A stretch of 40,944 bases of DNA, taken from an uncultured Acetatifactor sp. (GTDB lineage Bacteria > Bacillota > Clostridia > Lachnospirales > Lachnospiraceae). Made by a program: the position numbers and the translations under genes. Below, piece after piece: positions 32,810 through 40,944 of this stretch; positions within the stretch are counted from its first letter, which is position 1, and each line of letters begins with the position of its first letter. The stretch covers positions 1-40,944 of the forward strand of contig CAJTMX010000034.1 of the NCBI GenBank assembly GCA_910577235.1, read 5' to 3'. The notes below the pieces were generated by a model, which was given only the letters and a program-made list of their open reading frames with translations, searched no databases and was not told the DNA's origin.

Positions 32810-34747
32810 TCACCTCTGATCCCGGCGTTTGTGCATGCTCTTCTGCGCATACATCAGATCATCCGCCTTTTTCAGAAAATAATCCAGGGTATGGCTGCGG
32901 GCATAGTCCGTATAGGAACCGATGCTGGCGTTGATCGCATATTCTTTTTCAGATGTTTCATTATATTCACAAATACCCCGGTTGATGCAGCCCACAATCT
33001 CTCTTGCGCGCATATCGGTGTCTTTGCCCATAAAGGCGATCAGAAACTCATCTCCCCCTATCCTGGCCGCAAACTCCTGTTTCAGACTGTTCTGGATGAT
33101 ACCGCCCAGACTGTGCAGGGCCTCGTCGCCCTCCGCATGCCCATATGTATCGTTGATCTGTTTCAGTCCGTCCATATCCAGAGAGATAATGGACAGTTTC
33201 TGATCCCCTGCTTTCTCAAGCAGCTGGTTCACTTTGAGATAAAAACCGTTGCGGTTATACAATCCTGTAAGCAGATCCTCCATATACATCTTCATCAGCT
33301 GTTTCTGGGAGCGCAACAACTCCATAAGATGCCTGAAACTGGCAAGAAACGCTGAGTACCCCACAAACCAGAAACTGTTAATATCCAGAGTGATCGCCGT
33401 GTACCCAATACTCTTACCCTGTAAATGGACTGTGGTGATCAGCAGAAAATCATGGTTTTCCAGCTGATCGTACAGACCGGGAACCACTTCCCCAAACCTC
33501 ATATCCTCCCAACAGGATATCTCGGCCCTGCCGTATTCCACCCTCGACTCCTCCAGGTTGTGATAGCGAAGTACTTTCATCACCCCGGTGTAGTCCTCCC
33601 CCGGCTCTTCCTCCTGCTGGGTGCCGAAGTCTATAATCTCTCTATCCAGAAAGCCGTCGTTGGCGCAGAACCAGAAATCACTGTAGCACAGAGGACCCAT
33701 GTTTCCCGGTACCATCTGCAAAGCCTCCTCCAGTTGTTTCACCATGCCAATATTCACCACCAGCTGATTGAGATCCCCCTGATACTTCAACAGCTGGTGC
33801 AGCTGCCGTTTTAAAATGACCATTTCCGAGGAAACACTCTCCGTTTCCCCCGCGCCGCACCCACAGGAATGCCCCAGCTGCATCTCATTGTAAACGGGAA
33901 TACTTTGCTGTTGCATAGTCTCGGGACAGCCCTCATCCACAATTTGGAAGATCGTACCGATCAACTGCTTGAAGTTGAAGGCTCCGGTGGTCAGTCTGGG
34001 ACGGTAATAGCGCTCAAGCTCCAGACCGTCAAAACCGCTGACCGCAATATCCTCCGGTATCCTGTAACCACGCTCCTTCAGAAAAGTCCCCACCTCCATG
34101 GCCATGGAATCGTTGGCGCAGATGATCGCCTCGGGGAACTCCAGTCCCCCCTCTATGTCCCGGAACATCTGCTCCATGGCCCTACGGCAGGGCTCCTCCC
34201 AAAAATAACCGTAATAAATCCGGCACTGTTCCCGGGGTACACCTACCCCCTGCATCACATCCAGATATGCCCGCTCTCTCTCTTGGGAAAAGCTGTTATC
34301 AGGCATACCGCTCATATAGTATACACGGCGGTATCCGTGAAACAGTATCATATGTTCCACAATTTCCCGAAAACAGTTGCCGTAGGCCATGGCCAGATTG
34401 ATACAGCCGGAAAAGCTTTTATCCACAGTGATCACCGGCACTCCCGCCTCATGGGCACGTTCAACCATATCAAGCTGCTCCTCGTCCATCTTAAAGGACT
34501 CGGACATCAGCACGATGGCATCAAACCGCTCTACGCTCACCGCGGAAAATATTTTCTGCTCCCCTGCATCATTGATATCATTAAAATAAAAGTCCGTCAA
34601 TGTGGAGAAAAATATTACCTTGCAGCTGTGCCGGGAGCACTCTTCCACCACCTGATTCATAACGCGCTGCTCTTCATCCTTATAGAAATTGGCGAAAATA
34701 AACGCGATCACTTTATATGTTTTACCGTCAGAATACTTACTACCCAT
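32810..34747 (-). CDS. LacI-type sugar-sensor diguanylate cyclase
   Basis: 645-residue cytoplasmic protein with no signal peptide and no DNA-binding helix-turn-helix. Residues about 10-290 form a LacI/periplasmic-binding-like domain (YKVIAFIFANFYKDEEQRV, PEAIICANDSMAMEVG, IPEDIAVSGFDGLELERYY), which in that family binds a sugar. A cysteine-containing linker (SCGCG, 294-298), helical stretches and a PAS/GAF-like middle (about 310-475) follow. The GGDEF domain is at about 485-640 with intact GGDEF at 564-568. The RxxD inhibitory site expected before it reads LKQE, so no product inhibition is expected there. Likely makes c-di-GMP in response to a sugar. The GH2 gene lies upstream on the same strand. 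Start has GAGGGGAG upstream. Confidence 0.88.
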   Translation of the reverse strand: MGSKYSDGKTYKVIAFIFANFYKDEEQRVMNQVVEECSRHSCKVIFFSTLTDFYFNDINDAGEQKIFSAVSVERFDAIVLMSESFKMDEEQLDMVERAHEAGVPVITVDKSFSGCINLAMAYGNCFREIVEHMILFHGYRRVYYMSGMPDNSFSQERERAYLDVMQGVGVPREQCRIYYGYFWEEPCRRAMEQMFRDIEGGLEFPEAIICANDSMAMEVGTFLKERGYRIPEDIAVSGFDGLELERYYRPRLTTGAFNFKQLIGTIFQIVDEGCPETMQQQSIPVYNEMQLGHSCGCGAGETESVSSEMVILKRQLHQLLKYQGDLNQLVVNIGMVKQLEEALQMVPGNMGPLCYSDFWFCANDGFLDREIIDFGTQQEEEPGEDYTGVMKVLRYHNLEESRVEYGRAEISCWEDMRFGEVVPGLYDQLENHDFLLITTVHLQGKSIGYTAITLDINSFWFVGYSAFLASFRHLMELLRSQKQLMKMYMEDLLTGLYNRNGFYLKVNQLLEKAGDQKLSIISLDMDGLKQINDTYGHAEGDEALHSLGGIIQNSLKQEFAARIGGDEFLIAFMGKDTDMRAREIVGCINRGICEYNETSEKEYAINASIGSYTDYARSHTLDYFLKKADDLMYAQKSMHKRRDQR

Positions 34748-34805
34748 GCGTACTCCCCTCTGTTGTCAACTATCAGTCCGTCATACAAAGGTATTGCTCA
34801 TACAC

Positions 34806-34840
34806 AGTATAGCAGATTTCAAAACAGATGGATATAGCAG
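34806..34840 (-). promoter_or_regulatory. Possible extended -10 promoter and direct repeats before the GGDEF gene
   Basis: Minus strand TGC-TATACT (-10 at 34806-34811) fits an extended -10 promoter; the -35 is poor. TCTGCTATA occurs twice in direct orientation (34808-34816 and 34832-34840), 24 bases apart, which may be a protein-binding array. Confidence 0.4.
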
Positions 34841-34908
34841 AAATTCCTATTTTTTGCCGCATATTTTTATACACTTTTAGTACCAAAGTCCCAGTATCTT
34901 TTATGGGA

Positions 34909-37900
34909 TTAATCAGGGCTGCTCTGCGCGCCATGTGCGAATTGCAGCGCTTCCAGGTCGTAATTGCTACCGGGCAGGAAGATCAGTTCCACAGTTCCTT
35001 TACCCGTCAACGGCTCTATGGAAAAGGTCTGCGGATCGCGCATTCCCGTGCCGGGCACCTCCAGCACTCCTGACGTCATCTCCCCGCTCTGGCGGGTAAA
35101 ATGTATATGGATGGTATTTCCGGGCAGGGGAGAACATCCCCACAATGTCACCCGGTCCGCGCCCTCCGGCCCGAAATCCATGTTCTCATATACAACTGTC
35201 ACATTGTTGCCGATACCGGTGATGGCACGGCTCTCCACCCTGTAACTGTCACCGTATACGCGACTGCACTCCGCGCCCCAGAGTTTGCCGTATGCCTTCT
35301 CAAAACGTGTAAAAGTAAATCCCTTGATATGCACTTTTCGGCTGTGCAGCCGGAAGGCAACAGTGGCCAATCCTGTCAGCCTGCAGGGCAGTTTCCAGGT
35401 CTCTTCCTGATATACATTCCACTGGGAAGGTTTCTGATAGACGGCGTTTAACAACAACCTGCTGCCCTCTGCCCCCGGTTCTCCCTGCCAGATCTCCATC
35501 TCATGGGGATCGCTGCTGAGTGCAAATATGGGTATGGTGATCTCGTCGGAACCATACTCTCCAAAATCCAGATCCCGGTAGATCGCGCCGCTTACGCCTT
35601 CTCTGGCTGTGGCGATACCCTTTTCATTGCCGTTGGTAATCTCACCTATGGTCGCACTGAACAATCCGGCGCTGATAAAGTCATAAGGGTTTAAAAACGC
35701 CTGGCCCAGACCCCGGGCAGTAAACTCCATCTGTGAGATGATACGCACCGGATCTTTCCCGGACTGACAGCGCACATAGAATTCCCCGTCCCCCATGGCC
35801 GTTACTCTCGCATGGCATTCGTCCACTGTCTCCACTTTGGCGTAGCTCACAGGAATACCGTTCTGATTCACCGCCTTCCACTCCAAAGCCCGGTCTGTGG
35901 CAGCCGCCGGACATATCCGGGCCTCTATGACAATGCTCGGCCGGTCAGCATCCAAAATATTGCCCTTCGGTGAAAGCAGTTCCACCTTGCGGACCGGAAC
36001 AATATCCGGTACAATACCGCCGTGTTCCAGATCCTCATCCGTCCGGGCCGGCCGTCTGCTCACGTCCTCCAGCACACTGGTGCCGGGCCGCTGGGACGCA
36101 GGTATCACTGATATTTCCAGATTGGCAGGTTCCAGATTCTGTCCCTCCACTGTAATCTTGATGCTTGCGCCATCTGTCGGTGGTATTGCGGCAGGCTCTT
36201 TATCGGCAGCCGCCCGAAACGGCTTAGATGCCACCACAGCCAGCAGCTTTCCGTTGAACAGTTTCCGCACGCAGCCCTTATACGAATCATAATCCGTACT
36301 GTCTCCGTTGTCCATGCCCAGCAGCCGCCCGGCCCCCTCCAGAGACAATGTGATATAGTTCATGGCATTTTCCACCGGATATCCGTCTTCGTCCACTGTA
36401 CTGATGGTCAGAAAACACAAATCCTCCCCATCCCCGGCGATCATCTTTTTGTCCGTCTCCACCACCAGACGGCGGGACTCCCCAAACGAATGTCTGGACT
36501 GTCTGGCAATCTCCCTCCCCTCTGTGTCATAGGCAACGGCGGTGATCTCCCCAGGCTCATAGGGTACCTGCCAGTCCCCCTGAAGCTGTCTGCCATGAGC
36601 ATGGTCAATCCGCCGCCTGCCCTGGGACCGCCCGTTTACAAACAGCTCCACACTCTCTCCGTTGGTGCAGGCCCGCACGTCTATCAACTGTCCCGGATTC
36701 CAGTCCCAATAGGGGTAGAGATGTACCATGGGACGCTCCGCCGCCGAAGTCCACTGCGCCTGAAACAGATAGTAAGCGTCCTTGGGGAAACCTGCCGTGT
36801 CCACATAGCCGAAATAGGAATTCTTGGTGTGATAGGGCGTGGGCTCTCCGATATAGTCAAAACCCGTCCACAAAAACTGTCCGAAGGCAAACTCCGCATC
36901 CCGGTCATCGGCGATACATGCCTCCACACTGCGGGCCCCCCAGCTGGTGCTGGAGTTCCCCAGCGCCGAACACTGCCCATCCTCGTCCGCCAGCACAGAC
37001 TGCCTCAGCGGAAAGCGGTACACCCCCCGGCTCTGTACCACGGAGGCTGTCTCGCTGCCGTATATAATCCAGTCAGGATGCTCCCGGTGATGTAATGCAT
37101 AATATTTTTCCCCGTAATTGTACCCGGCCACCTTTACGATGTCCGCGCAGTTCTGAGCTCCCTCCCAGGGCATATAGTTGGACCCTATGGTGATCAGGGC
37201 ATTTCCCTTCGGATCATGGCAGCGCACATAGTTCACAAGCCTGCGGGTAATCTCCTCGCCGTGAGGGTCCGCATGGGTGTCATAGATCTCGTTGCCTATG
37301 GACCACAAAAACAGGCTGGGATGGTTGCGGTCCCTGCGTATCCAGGAACGTACATCCCGCTCCGCCCACTCCTTGAAAAAGCGGCCGTAGTCATAGGGCG
37401 TCTTACACCTCTCCCACATATCAAAAGCCTCTGACAGTACCAGGATGCCCATCTCATCCGCCAGCTCCATCACTTCCTCCGCAGGCATATTATGGCTGGT
37501 GCGCAGCGCATTGACTCCCATCTCTTTCAGTATCCGGAACTTCCGGGCCATGGCCTCCCTGTGGAAAGCCGCCCCCAGACAGCCTAAGTCGTGGTGTTCG
37601 CAGACGCCATGGATTTTCACATATCTGCCGTTTAAGAAGAACCCCCTGTCCGGGGTGAACTCCATACGGCGCAAACCAAGGGTGATCTCCTGATAGTCCA
37701 TTCGGACCAGGCCGGAGAGTGCAATCCCGTACAGTTCCACCCGCAGCCGGTAACACACCGGATGCTCCAGGTCCCACTCTTCCAGCCCAGTGACCAATGT
37801 CTTCAATCCAAAGCAGCTCTGACCGTCCCCTCGGGTAAACCGCTCTCCCCAGCCCAAGTTCCGCACTTCCTTCTCTTTATGCCAGAGACTGTAGCAGCAC

Positions 37901-38493
37901 CGGGTATTTTTACTGACGTCTCCCGCGCATTCCGTCTCGATCTCCAGCCAATAGCCCTCCCCCTGCCTCCACTTGGTATGCGCATATGTGCCGTCAAGAG
38001 GAAGATACACCGCAGGACATACCTTAAGCCATATATTGCGGTATATCCCCGCTCCGGAATACCATCGGCTGTTAGGACTTTGGTGGCGCACCTGCATCAA
38101 CAGCTCATTTTCCCCGGGCTGCAAATACTCGGTGATATCATGTTCAAAGGCGGAATAGCCGTATTTCCAGTCCCCTACCCTGTGTCCGTTGACGTAGAGA
38201 GTGCTATCCATATAAACGCCGTCAAAGCGCAGTATCACCCGCTGCCCGGGCGGGCAGCACAACCACCCGTCCCTTATACTACCCGTATTTTCCATACGGT
38301 TTACAAAAATAGGCTTACGGTACCAGCCCGTGCTGTCTTCATATAAATCGCGGGGGTTGTAGATCAGCCAGTCATGGGGGATATCCACCGGGGCAAACTG
38401 CTCCTCCCGTCCCCGAATGTCCGGCAGTTCCGTGCCCAGCTCCGTTTTCAGAAAACACCAATTGTCGTTAAACAGATATCTGTCAGCTTTCAT
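34909..38493 (-). CDS. Glycoside hydrolase family 2, beta-galactosidase type
   Basis: 1194 residues, no signal peptide, so probably cytoplasmic. The N-terminal sugar-binding jelly-roll domain covers about 1-190 (SRWYSGAGIYRNIW at 142-155). An immunoglobulin-like domain spans about 200-285, and the TIM barrel about 290-600. The barrel has acid/base Glu402 in IGNEIYD and nucleophile Glu481 in IIYGSETAS. Beyond the barrel lie a beta-sandwich typical of GH2 (DUF4982-like) and further C-terminal modules to 1194, including one carbohydrate-binding-like region (EKAYGKLWG, DFGPEGADRVTLWG). AAGGAG precedes the ATG. Substrate specificity, for example beta-galactoside or related glycan, cannot be set from sequence alone. 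The GH3 gene lies upstream on the same strand. Confidence 0.9.
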   Translation of the reverse strand: MKADRYLFNDNWCFLKTELGTELPDIRGREEQFAPVDIPHDWLIYNPRDLYEDSTGWYRKPIFVNRMENTGSIRDGWLCCPPGQRVILRFDGVYMDSTLYVNGHRVGDWKYGYSAFEHDITEYLQPGENELLMQVRHQSPNSRWYSGAGIYRNIWLKVCPAVYLPLDGTYAHTKWRQGEGYWLEIETECAGDVSKNTRCCYSLWHKEKEVRNLGWGERFTRGDGQSCFGLKTLVTGLEEWDLEHPVCYRLRVELYGIALSGLVRMDYQEITLGLRRMEFTPDRGFFLNGRYVKIHGVCEHHDLGCLGAAFHREAMARKFRILKEMGVNALRTSHNMPAEEVMELADEMGILVLSEAFDMWERCKTPYDYGRFFKEWAERDVRSWIRRDRNHPSLFLWSIGNEIYDTHADPHGEEITRRLVNYVRCHDPKGNALITIGSNYMPWEGAQNCADIVKVAGYNYGEKYYALHHREHPDWIIYGSETASVVQSRGVYRFPLRQSVLADEDGQCSALGNSSTSWGARSVEACIADDRDAEFAFGQFLWTGFDYIGEPTPYHTKNSYFGYVDTAGFPKDAYYLFQAQWTSAAERPMVHLYPYWDWNPGQLIDVRACTNGESVELFVNGRSQGRRRIDHAHGRQLQGDWQVPYEPGEITAVAYDTEGREIARQSRHSFGESRRLVVETDKKMIAGDGEDLCFLTISTVDEDGYPVENAMNYITLSLEGAGRLLGMDNGDSTDYDSYKGCVRKLFNGKLLAVVASKPFRAAADKEPAAIPPTDGASIKITVEGQNLEPANLEISVIPASQRPGTSVLEDVSRRPARTDEDLEHGGIVPDIVPVRKVELLSPKGNILDADRPSIVIEARICPAAATDRALEWKAVNQNGIPVSYAKVETVDECHARVTAMGDGEFYVRCQSGKDPVRIISQMEFTARGLGQAFLNPYDFISAGLFSATIGEITNGNEKGIATAREGVSGAIYRDLDFGEYGSDEITIPIFALSSDPHEMEIWQGEPGAEGSRLLLNAVYQKPSQWNVYQEETWKLPCRLTGLATVAFRLHSRKVHIKGFTFTRFEKAYGKLWGAECSRVYGDSYRVESRAITGIGNNVTVVYENMDFGPEGADRVTLWGCSPLPGNTIHIHFTRQSGEMTSGVLEVPGTGMRDPQTFSIEPLTGKGTVELIFLPGSNYDLEALQFAHGAQSSPD

Positions 38494-38569
38494 AGCCCTT
38501 TCTCCTTCCGGCAGCGCTCCCCCATTTGTCCTCGAGCATGCGCTTTAACTAATTTTCCATACAATTAGA

Positions 38570-38601
38570 GCTGCCGTATGATCCATCGATCAGACGGCAG
38601 C
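38570..38601 (-). terminator. Two-part hairpin between the GH3 and GH2 genes
   Basis: Outer perfect 8-bp stem GCTGCCGT/ACGGCAGC with inner TGATC/GATCA, on either side of one mismatched pair. On the minus strand it is followed by TCTAATTG, a poor T tract. It probably reduces readthrough from the GH3 gene into the GH2 gene. Confidence 0.55.
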
Positions 38602-38639
38602 CCGCTTTATCTGCTTATTTATATATTACGTTTGCCGCC

Positions 38640-40778
38640 CTATGCAAGTTTAACGATGAAAGTAATACTTTCCTTGCCTGTCAAGGCTCTGGTGCGGGCA
38701 TCCGGCTGGCCTAAGCCCACACTGACGGTAAAGTTTCTGCCTTCTACCAGTCTCTCGCCTTCCTCATTTACAACGGTAAACGCATCTGCGCCGACGGGTA
38801 TAGTCACAGACGCTTCGCCGCCTGCCTCCACCCGGACTCTGGCAAAACCGCACAGCTTTGCCGCAGGAGTGGCATCCGGCGCGTCCTCGGCCCTGATATA
38901 GACCTGCACCACTTCGCCGGTGGCGACCTCTCCGCTGTTGGTCAGTTTCACATGCAGCTTAAACGCATCCTGGTCCTCCAAAGCGATCTCACTGCCTGTC
39001 ACCGCCGGGCTGCCGGAGCAGCTCACCGCGGATACTTTCACATCCCCGTAAGTCAGACCGTAGCCAAAGGGGTACAGCGGCTCTGACTCTATGTAACGGT
39101 AGGTTCTGCCCTTCATGGAATAGTCTTCAAAGTCAGGCAGCTCCGCCGTGTCTCTGTAGAAGGTCACCGGCAGCTTGCCGGAGGGGGATATCTCGCCAAA
39201 CAGCATCTGCGCCACTACCCTGCCGCCTCTGGCACCGGGATACCACAGCTGCATCACGGCGTCCGCCTGCTCCTGAGCGATACGCAGATCCATGGCGCTG
39301 CCGGTCATATTCAGTACCACCGTGGGCTTGCCCACTTTCAGCACCGCCTCCACCAGTTCTCTCTGAGGCGCGGGCAGCAGCAGATCCGTCTTGTCACCGG
39401 AGGCATAGCTGTTGCCGGTATCGCCCTCCTCACCTTCCAGAGTCTCATCCAGCCCCACGCACAGGATCACCACATCGCTGTTTTCCGCCACGCTGACAGC
39501 CTCCGTGATGCGGTCCTGCTTTTGTCCCAGTCCCTCAATGCGGTCCTTGAACAGATGGCAGCCCTCGGAGTAGTAGACACGCACGTCCTCGCCCACCGCG
39601 TCCTGAATGCCCTCCAGCACCGTGATATACCGTGAGGACGTCCCGTGATAATTGCCCACCAGAGCCGCGCGGCTGTTTGCATTGGGCCCCACCACGCCGA
39701 TCGTCTTAAGCTGCTGCTTTTTCAAAGGCAAAATACCGTTGTTCTTGAGCAGCACAACTCCCTCCTGGGTTGCTCTGTCCGCCAGAGCAAGATGCTCCCG
39801 GCACTCTATCTTGTCATAACCGATCTTGTCGTATTCCGTCTCGTCAAACAGTCCCAGCAGGAATCTGGTGGTAAACAGTCTCTCCGCTGCCTGGGTGATG
39901 TCTTCCTCTGTCACCAGACCGTCCTGATACGCCTTCATCATATGCAGATATGTATTGCCGCAGTTCACATCGCAGCCGGTCTTAAGCGCCATGGCCGCCG
40001 ACTCCTCCGCAGTGTCCGTTACCATATGATGTTCGTGGAAATCCCGGATGGCCCAACAGTCGGATACATAGTGGCCCTCAAATCCCCACTCACCCCGCAG
40101 AATATCCTGCATCAGAGTCTTGCTGCCACAGCAGGGTTCTCCGTTGGTGCGGTTGTAGGCTCCCATAACGGCCTCCACACCGGCCTCCTTGACCAGCTTT
40201 TCAAAGGCGGGCAGATAGGTCTCACGCATATCCTTTTTGGACGCTTTGGCATCGAACTGATGGCGCACCGCCTCGGGTCCGGAATGTACGGCAAAATGCT
40301 TGGCGCAGGCGGCCGCCTGCATCACGTCGCCGTCTCCCTGCAGACCTTCCACAAAAGCCTTGCCCAGCTCCCCGGTCAAGTAGGGGTCCTCCCCATAGGT
40401 CTCATGCCCTCTGCCCCATCTGGGATCGCGGAATATATTCACATTGGGAGACCAGAATGTCAATCCCTTGTAGATGTCCCGATCCTCCTGGGCGCTGTAA
40501 GCATTGTACTTGGCCCTGCCCTCCACGCCGATCACACGGCCCACCTGTTCCATCAGCTCTGTGTCAAAAGCCGCCGCCATGCCGATGGCTTGAGGGAAAC
40601 CGGTTGCCACACCCGCCCTGGCAACGCCGTGCAGTCCCTCGTTCCACCAGTTGTACGCGGGAACATTCAACCGGGGAATGGCAGGCGCGTCAAACTTAAG
40701 CTGTGACGCTTTCTCCTCCAGAGTCATCTGACTCACCAGCTCCTGTGCTCTTTTTCTTGCGCTCGCTCTGTCTCTCAA
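38640..40778 (-). CDS. Glycoside hydrolase family 3, beta-xylosidase/beta-glucosidase type, TTG start
   Basis: 712 residues, no signal peptide, so intracellular. The N-terminal barrel has WWNEGLHGVAR (44-54), KHFAVHSGPE with Lys160 and His161, and the catalytic nucleophile Asp240 in YVSDCWAIRD. The second domain (about 360-560) includes LPAPQRELVEAVL and PGARGGRVVAQMLFGEISPSG. A fibronectin-like C-terminal domain follows. The WWNEGLHGVAR type of motif is commonest in beta-xylosidase/alpha-arabinofuranosidase members, but beta-glucosidase is possible. The start codon is TTG, with GGAGG eight bases before. It is upstream of the GH2 gene on the same strand, suggesting joint use of an imported oligosaccharide. 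Confidence 0.9.
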   Translation of the reverse strand: MRDRASARKRAQELVSQMTLEEKASQLKFDAPAIPRLNVPAYNWWNEGLHGVARAGVATGFPQAIGMAAAFDTELMEQVGRVIGVEGRAKYNAYSAQEDRDIYKGLTFWSPNVNIFRDPRWGRGHETYGEDPYLTGELGKAFVEGLQGDGDVMQAAACAKHFAVHSGPEAVRHQFDAKASKKDMRETYLPAFEKLVKEAGVEAVMGAYNRTNGEPCCGSKTLMQDILRGEWGFEGHYVSDCWAIRDFHEHHMVTDTAEESAAMALKTGCDVNCGNTYLHMMKAYQDGLVTEEDITQAAERLFTTRFLLGLFDETEYDKIGYDKIECREHLALADRATQEGVVLLKNNGILPLKKQQLKTIGVVGPNANSRAALVGNYHGTSSRYITVLEGIQDAVGEDVRVYYSEGCHLFKDRIEGLGQKQDRITEAVSVAENSDVVILCVGLDETLEGEEGDTGNSYASGDKTDLLLPAPQRELVEAVLKVGKPTVVLNMTGSAMDLRIAQEQADAVMQLWYPGARGGRVVAQMLFGEISPSGKLPVTFYRDTAELPDFEDYSMKGRTYRYIESEPLYPFGYGLTYGDVKVSAVSCSGSPAVTGSEIALEDQDAFKLHVKLTNSGEVATGEVVQVYIRAEDAPDATPAAKLCGFARVRVEAGGEASVTIPVGADAFTVVNEEGERLVEGRNFTVSVGLGQPDARTRALTGKESITFIVKLA

Positions 40779-40910
40779 GATTATTTCCTCCGTCTTTCTT
40801 CCACACGGACGGCACCGGATGTGACCTGCGCCGCTGTGTATCGCTTAGCTTAATGTGTAGTGTAACAGAAAACCTGCTTTTTTTCTTACTATATTATGCT
40901 ATTTTTTAAC

Positions 40911-40944
40911 CAGATATTGCGGGGTTGTCCCCCGTGTTCCGCCT
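40911..40944 (+). repeat. Possible leader repeat copy F at the window edge
   Basis: Plus strand: TATTGC followed by a hairpin with GCGGGG/CCCCCG arms and a short loop, then GTGTTCCGCC. The arrangement resembles the other copies, but the window ends before any ribosome binding site or start codon can be seen. Confidence 0.35.

Noticed and set aside
34800..34850. Another leader-repeat copy on the plus strand near 34805
   Set aside because: Some words match (CAGTAT, GATAT, CAGAAA), but there is no hairpin and no start codon follows in that orientation.
1..40944. CRISPR arrays, tRNA or rRNA genes, insertion sequences
   Set aside because: I looked for repeat-spacer arrays, cloverleaf signals and transposase motifs and saw none.

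Overview
The window looks like the chromosome of a low-to-mid-GC Firmicute, most likely a gut Lachnospiraceae (Clostridium cluster XIVa). The reasons are the Firmicutes-type L10 leader, strong AGGAGG-type ribosome binding sites, TTGACA-17-TATAAT-like promoters, a long-form S12, a zinc-ribbon L33, and cytoplasmic GH2/GH3 glycoside hydrolases. This placement is inference; no rRNA gene is present.

Layout. Nearly all of positions 1-26200 is the ribosomal/transcription locus on the minus strand. In transcription order, right to left, it reads asnA, then rpmG-secE-nusG, rplK-rplA, a large membrane protein (DUF6044-like), rplJ-rplL, rpoB-rpoC, and finally rpsL-rpsG-fusA-tuf. The usual rpoC to rpsL junction is interrupted by a plus-strand operon (about 6060-11107) and by a minus-strand pair (rfbD and a 78-aa membrane protein). 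The plus-strand operon encodes an ECF sigma factor, a 72-aa single-pass membrane protein, a transglutaminase-like lipoprotein, a GspF/PilC-like protein and four small pilin-like or membrane-anchored proteins. No assembly ATPase or prepilin peptidase is present.

Right part (26300-40944). On the plus strand are a DUF2716-like protein and an orphan solute-binding lipoprotein whose promoter lies in a striking double operator-like palindrome. On the minus strand are a HAD phosphatase fused to a CPBP membrane protease, greA and an MraY-like transferase. These are followed by a LacI-type sugar-sensor/GGDEF protein with a coupled 29-codon ORF, a 1194-aa GH2 beta-galactosidase-type enzyme and a GH3 enzyme. 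The last three suggest intracellular oligosaccharide breakdown beside a sugar-sensing c-di-GMP enzyme.

The most novel signal is a family of about 45-nt hairpin elements. Four good copies, plus one degenerate and one edge copy, lie between upstream sequence and the start codon. They keep almost the same distance to the ATG and include the Shine-Dalgarno sequence. The good copies precede secE, the DUF6044-like gene, greA and the mraY-like gene; the degenerate one precedes the solute-binding lipoprotein. They behave like a dispersed, structured 5'-UTR/RBS cassette.
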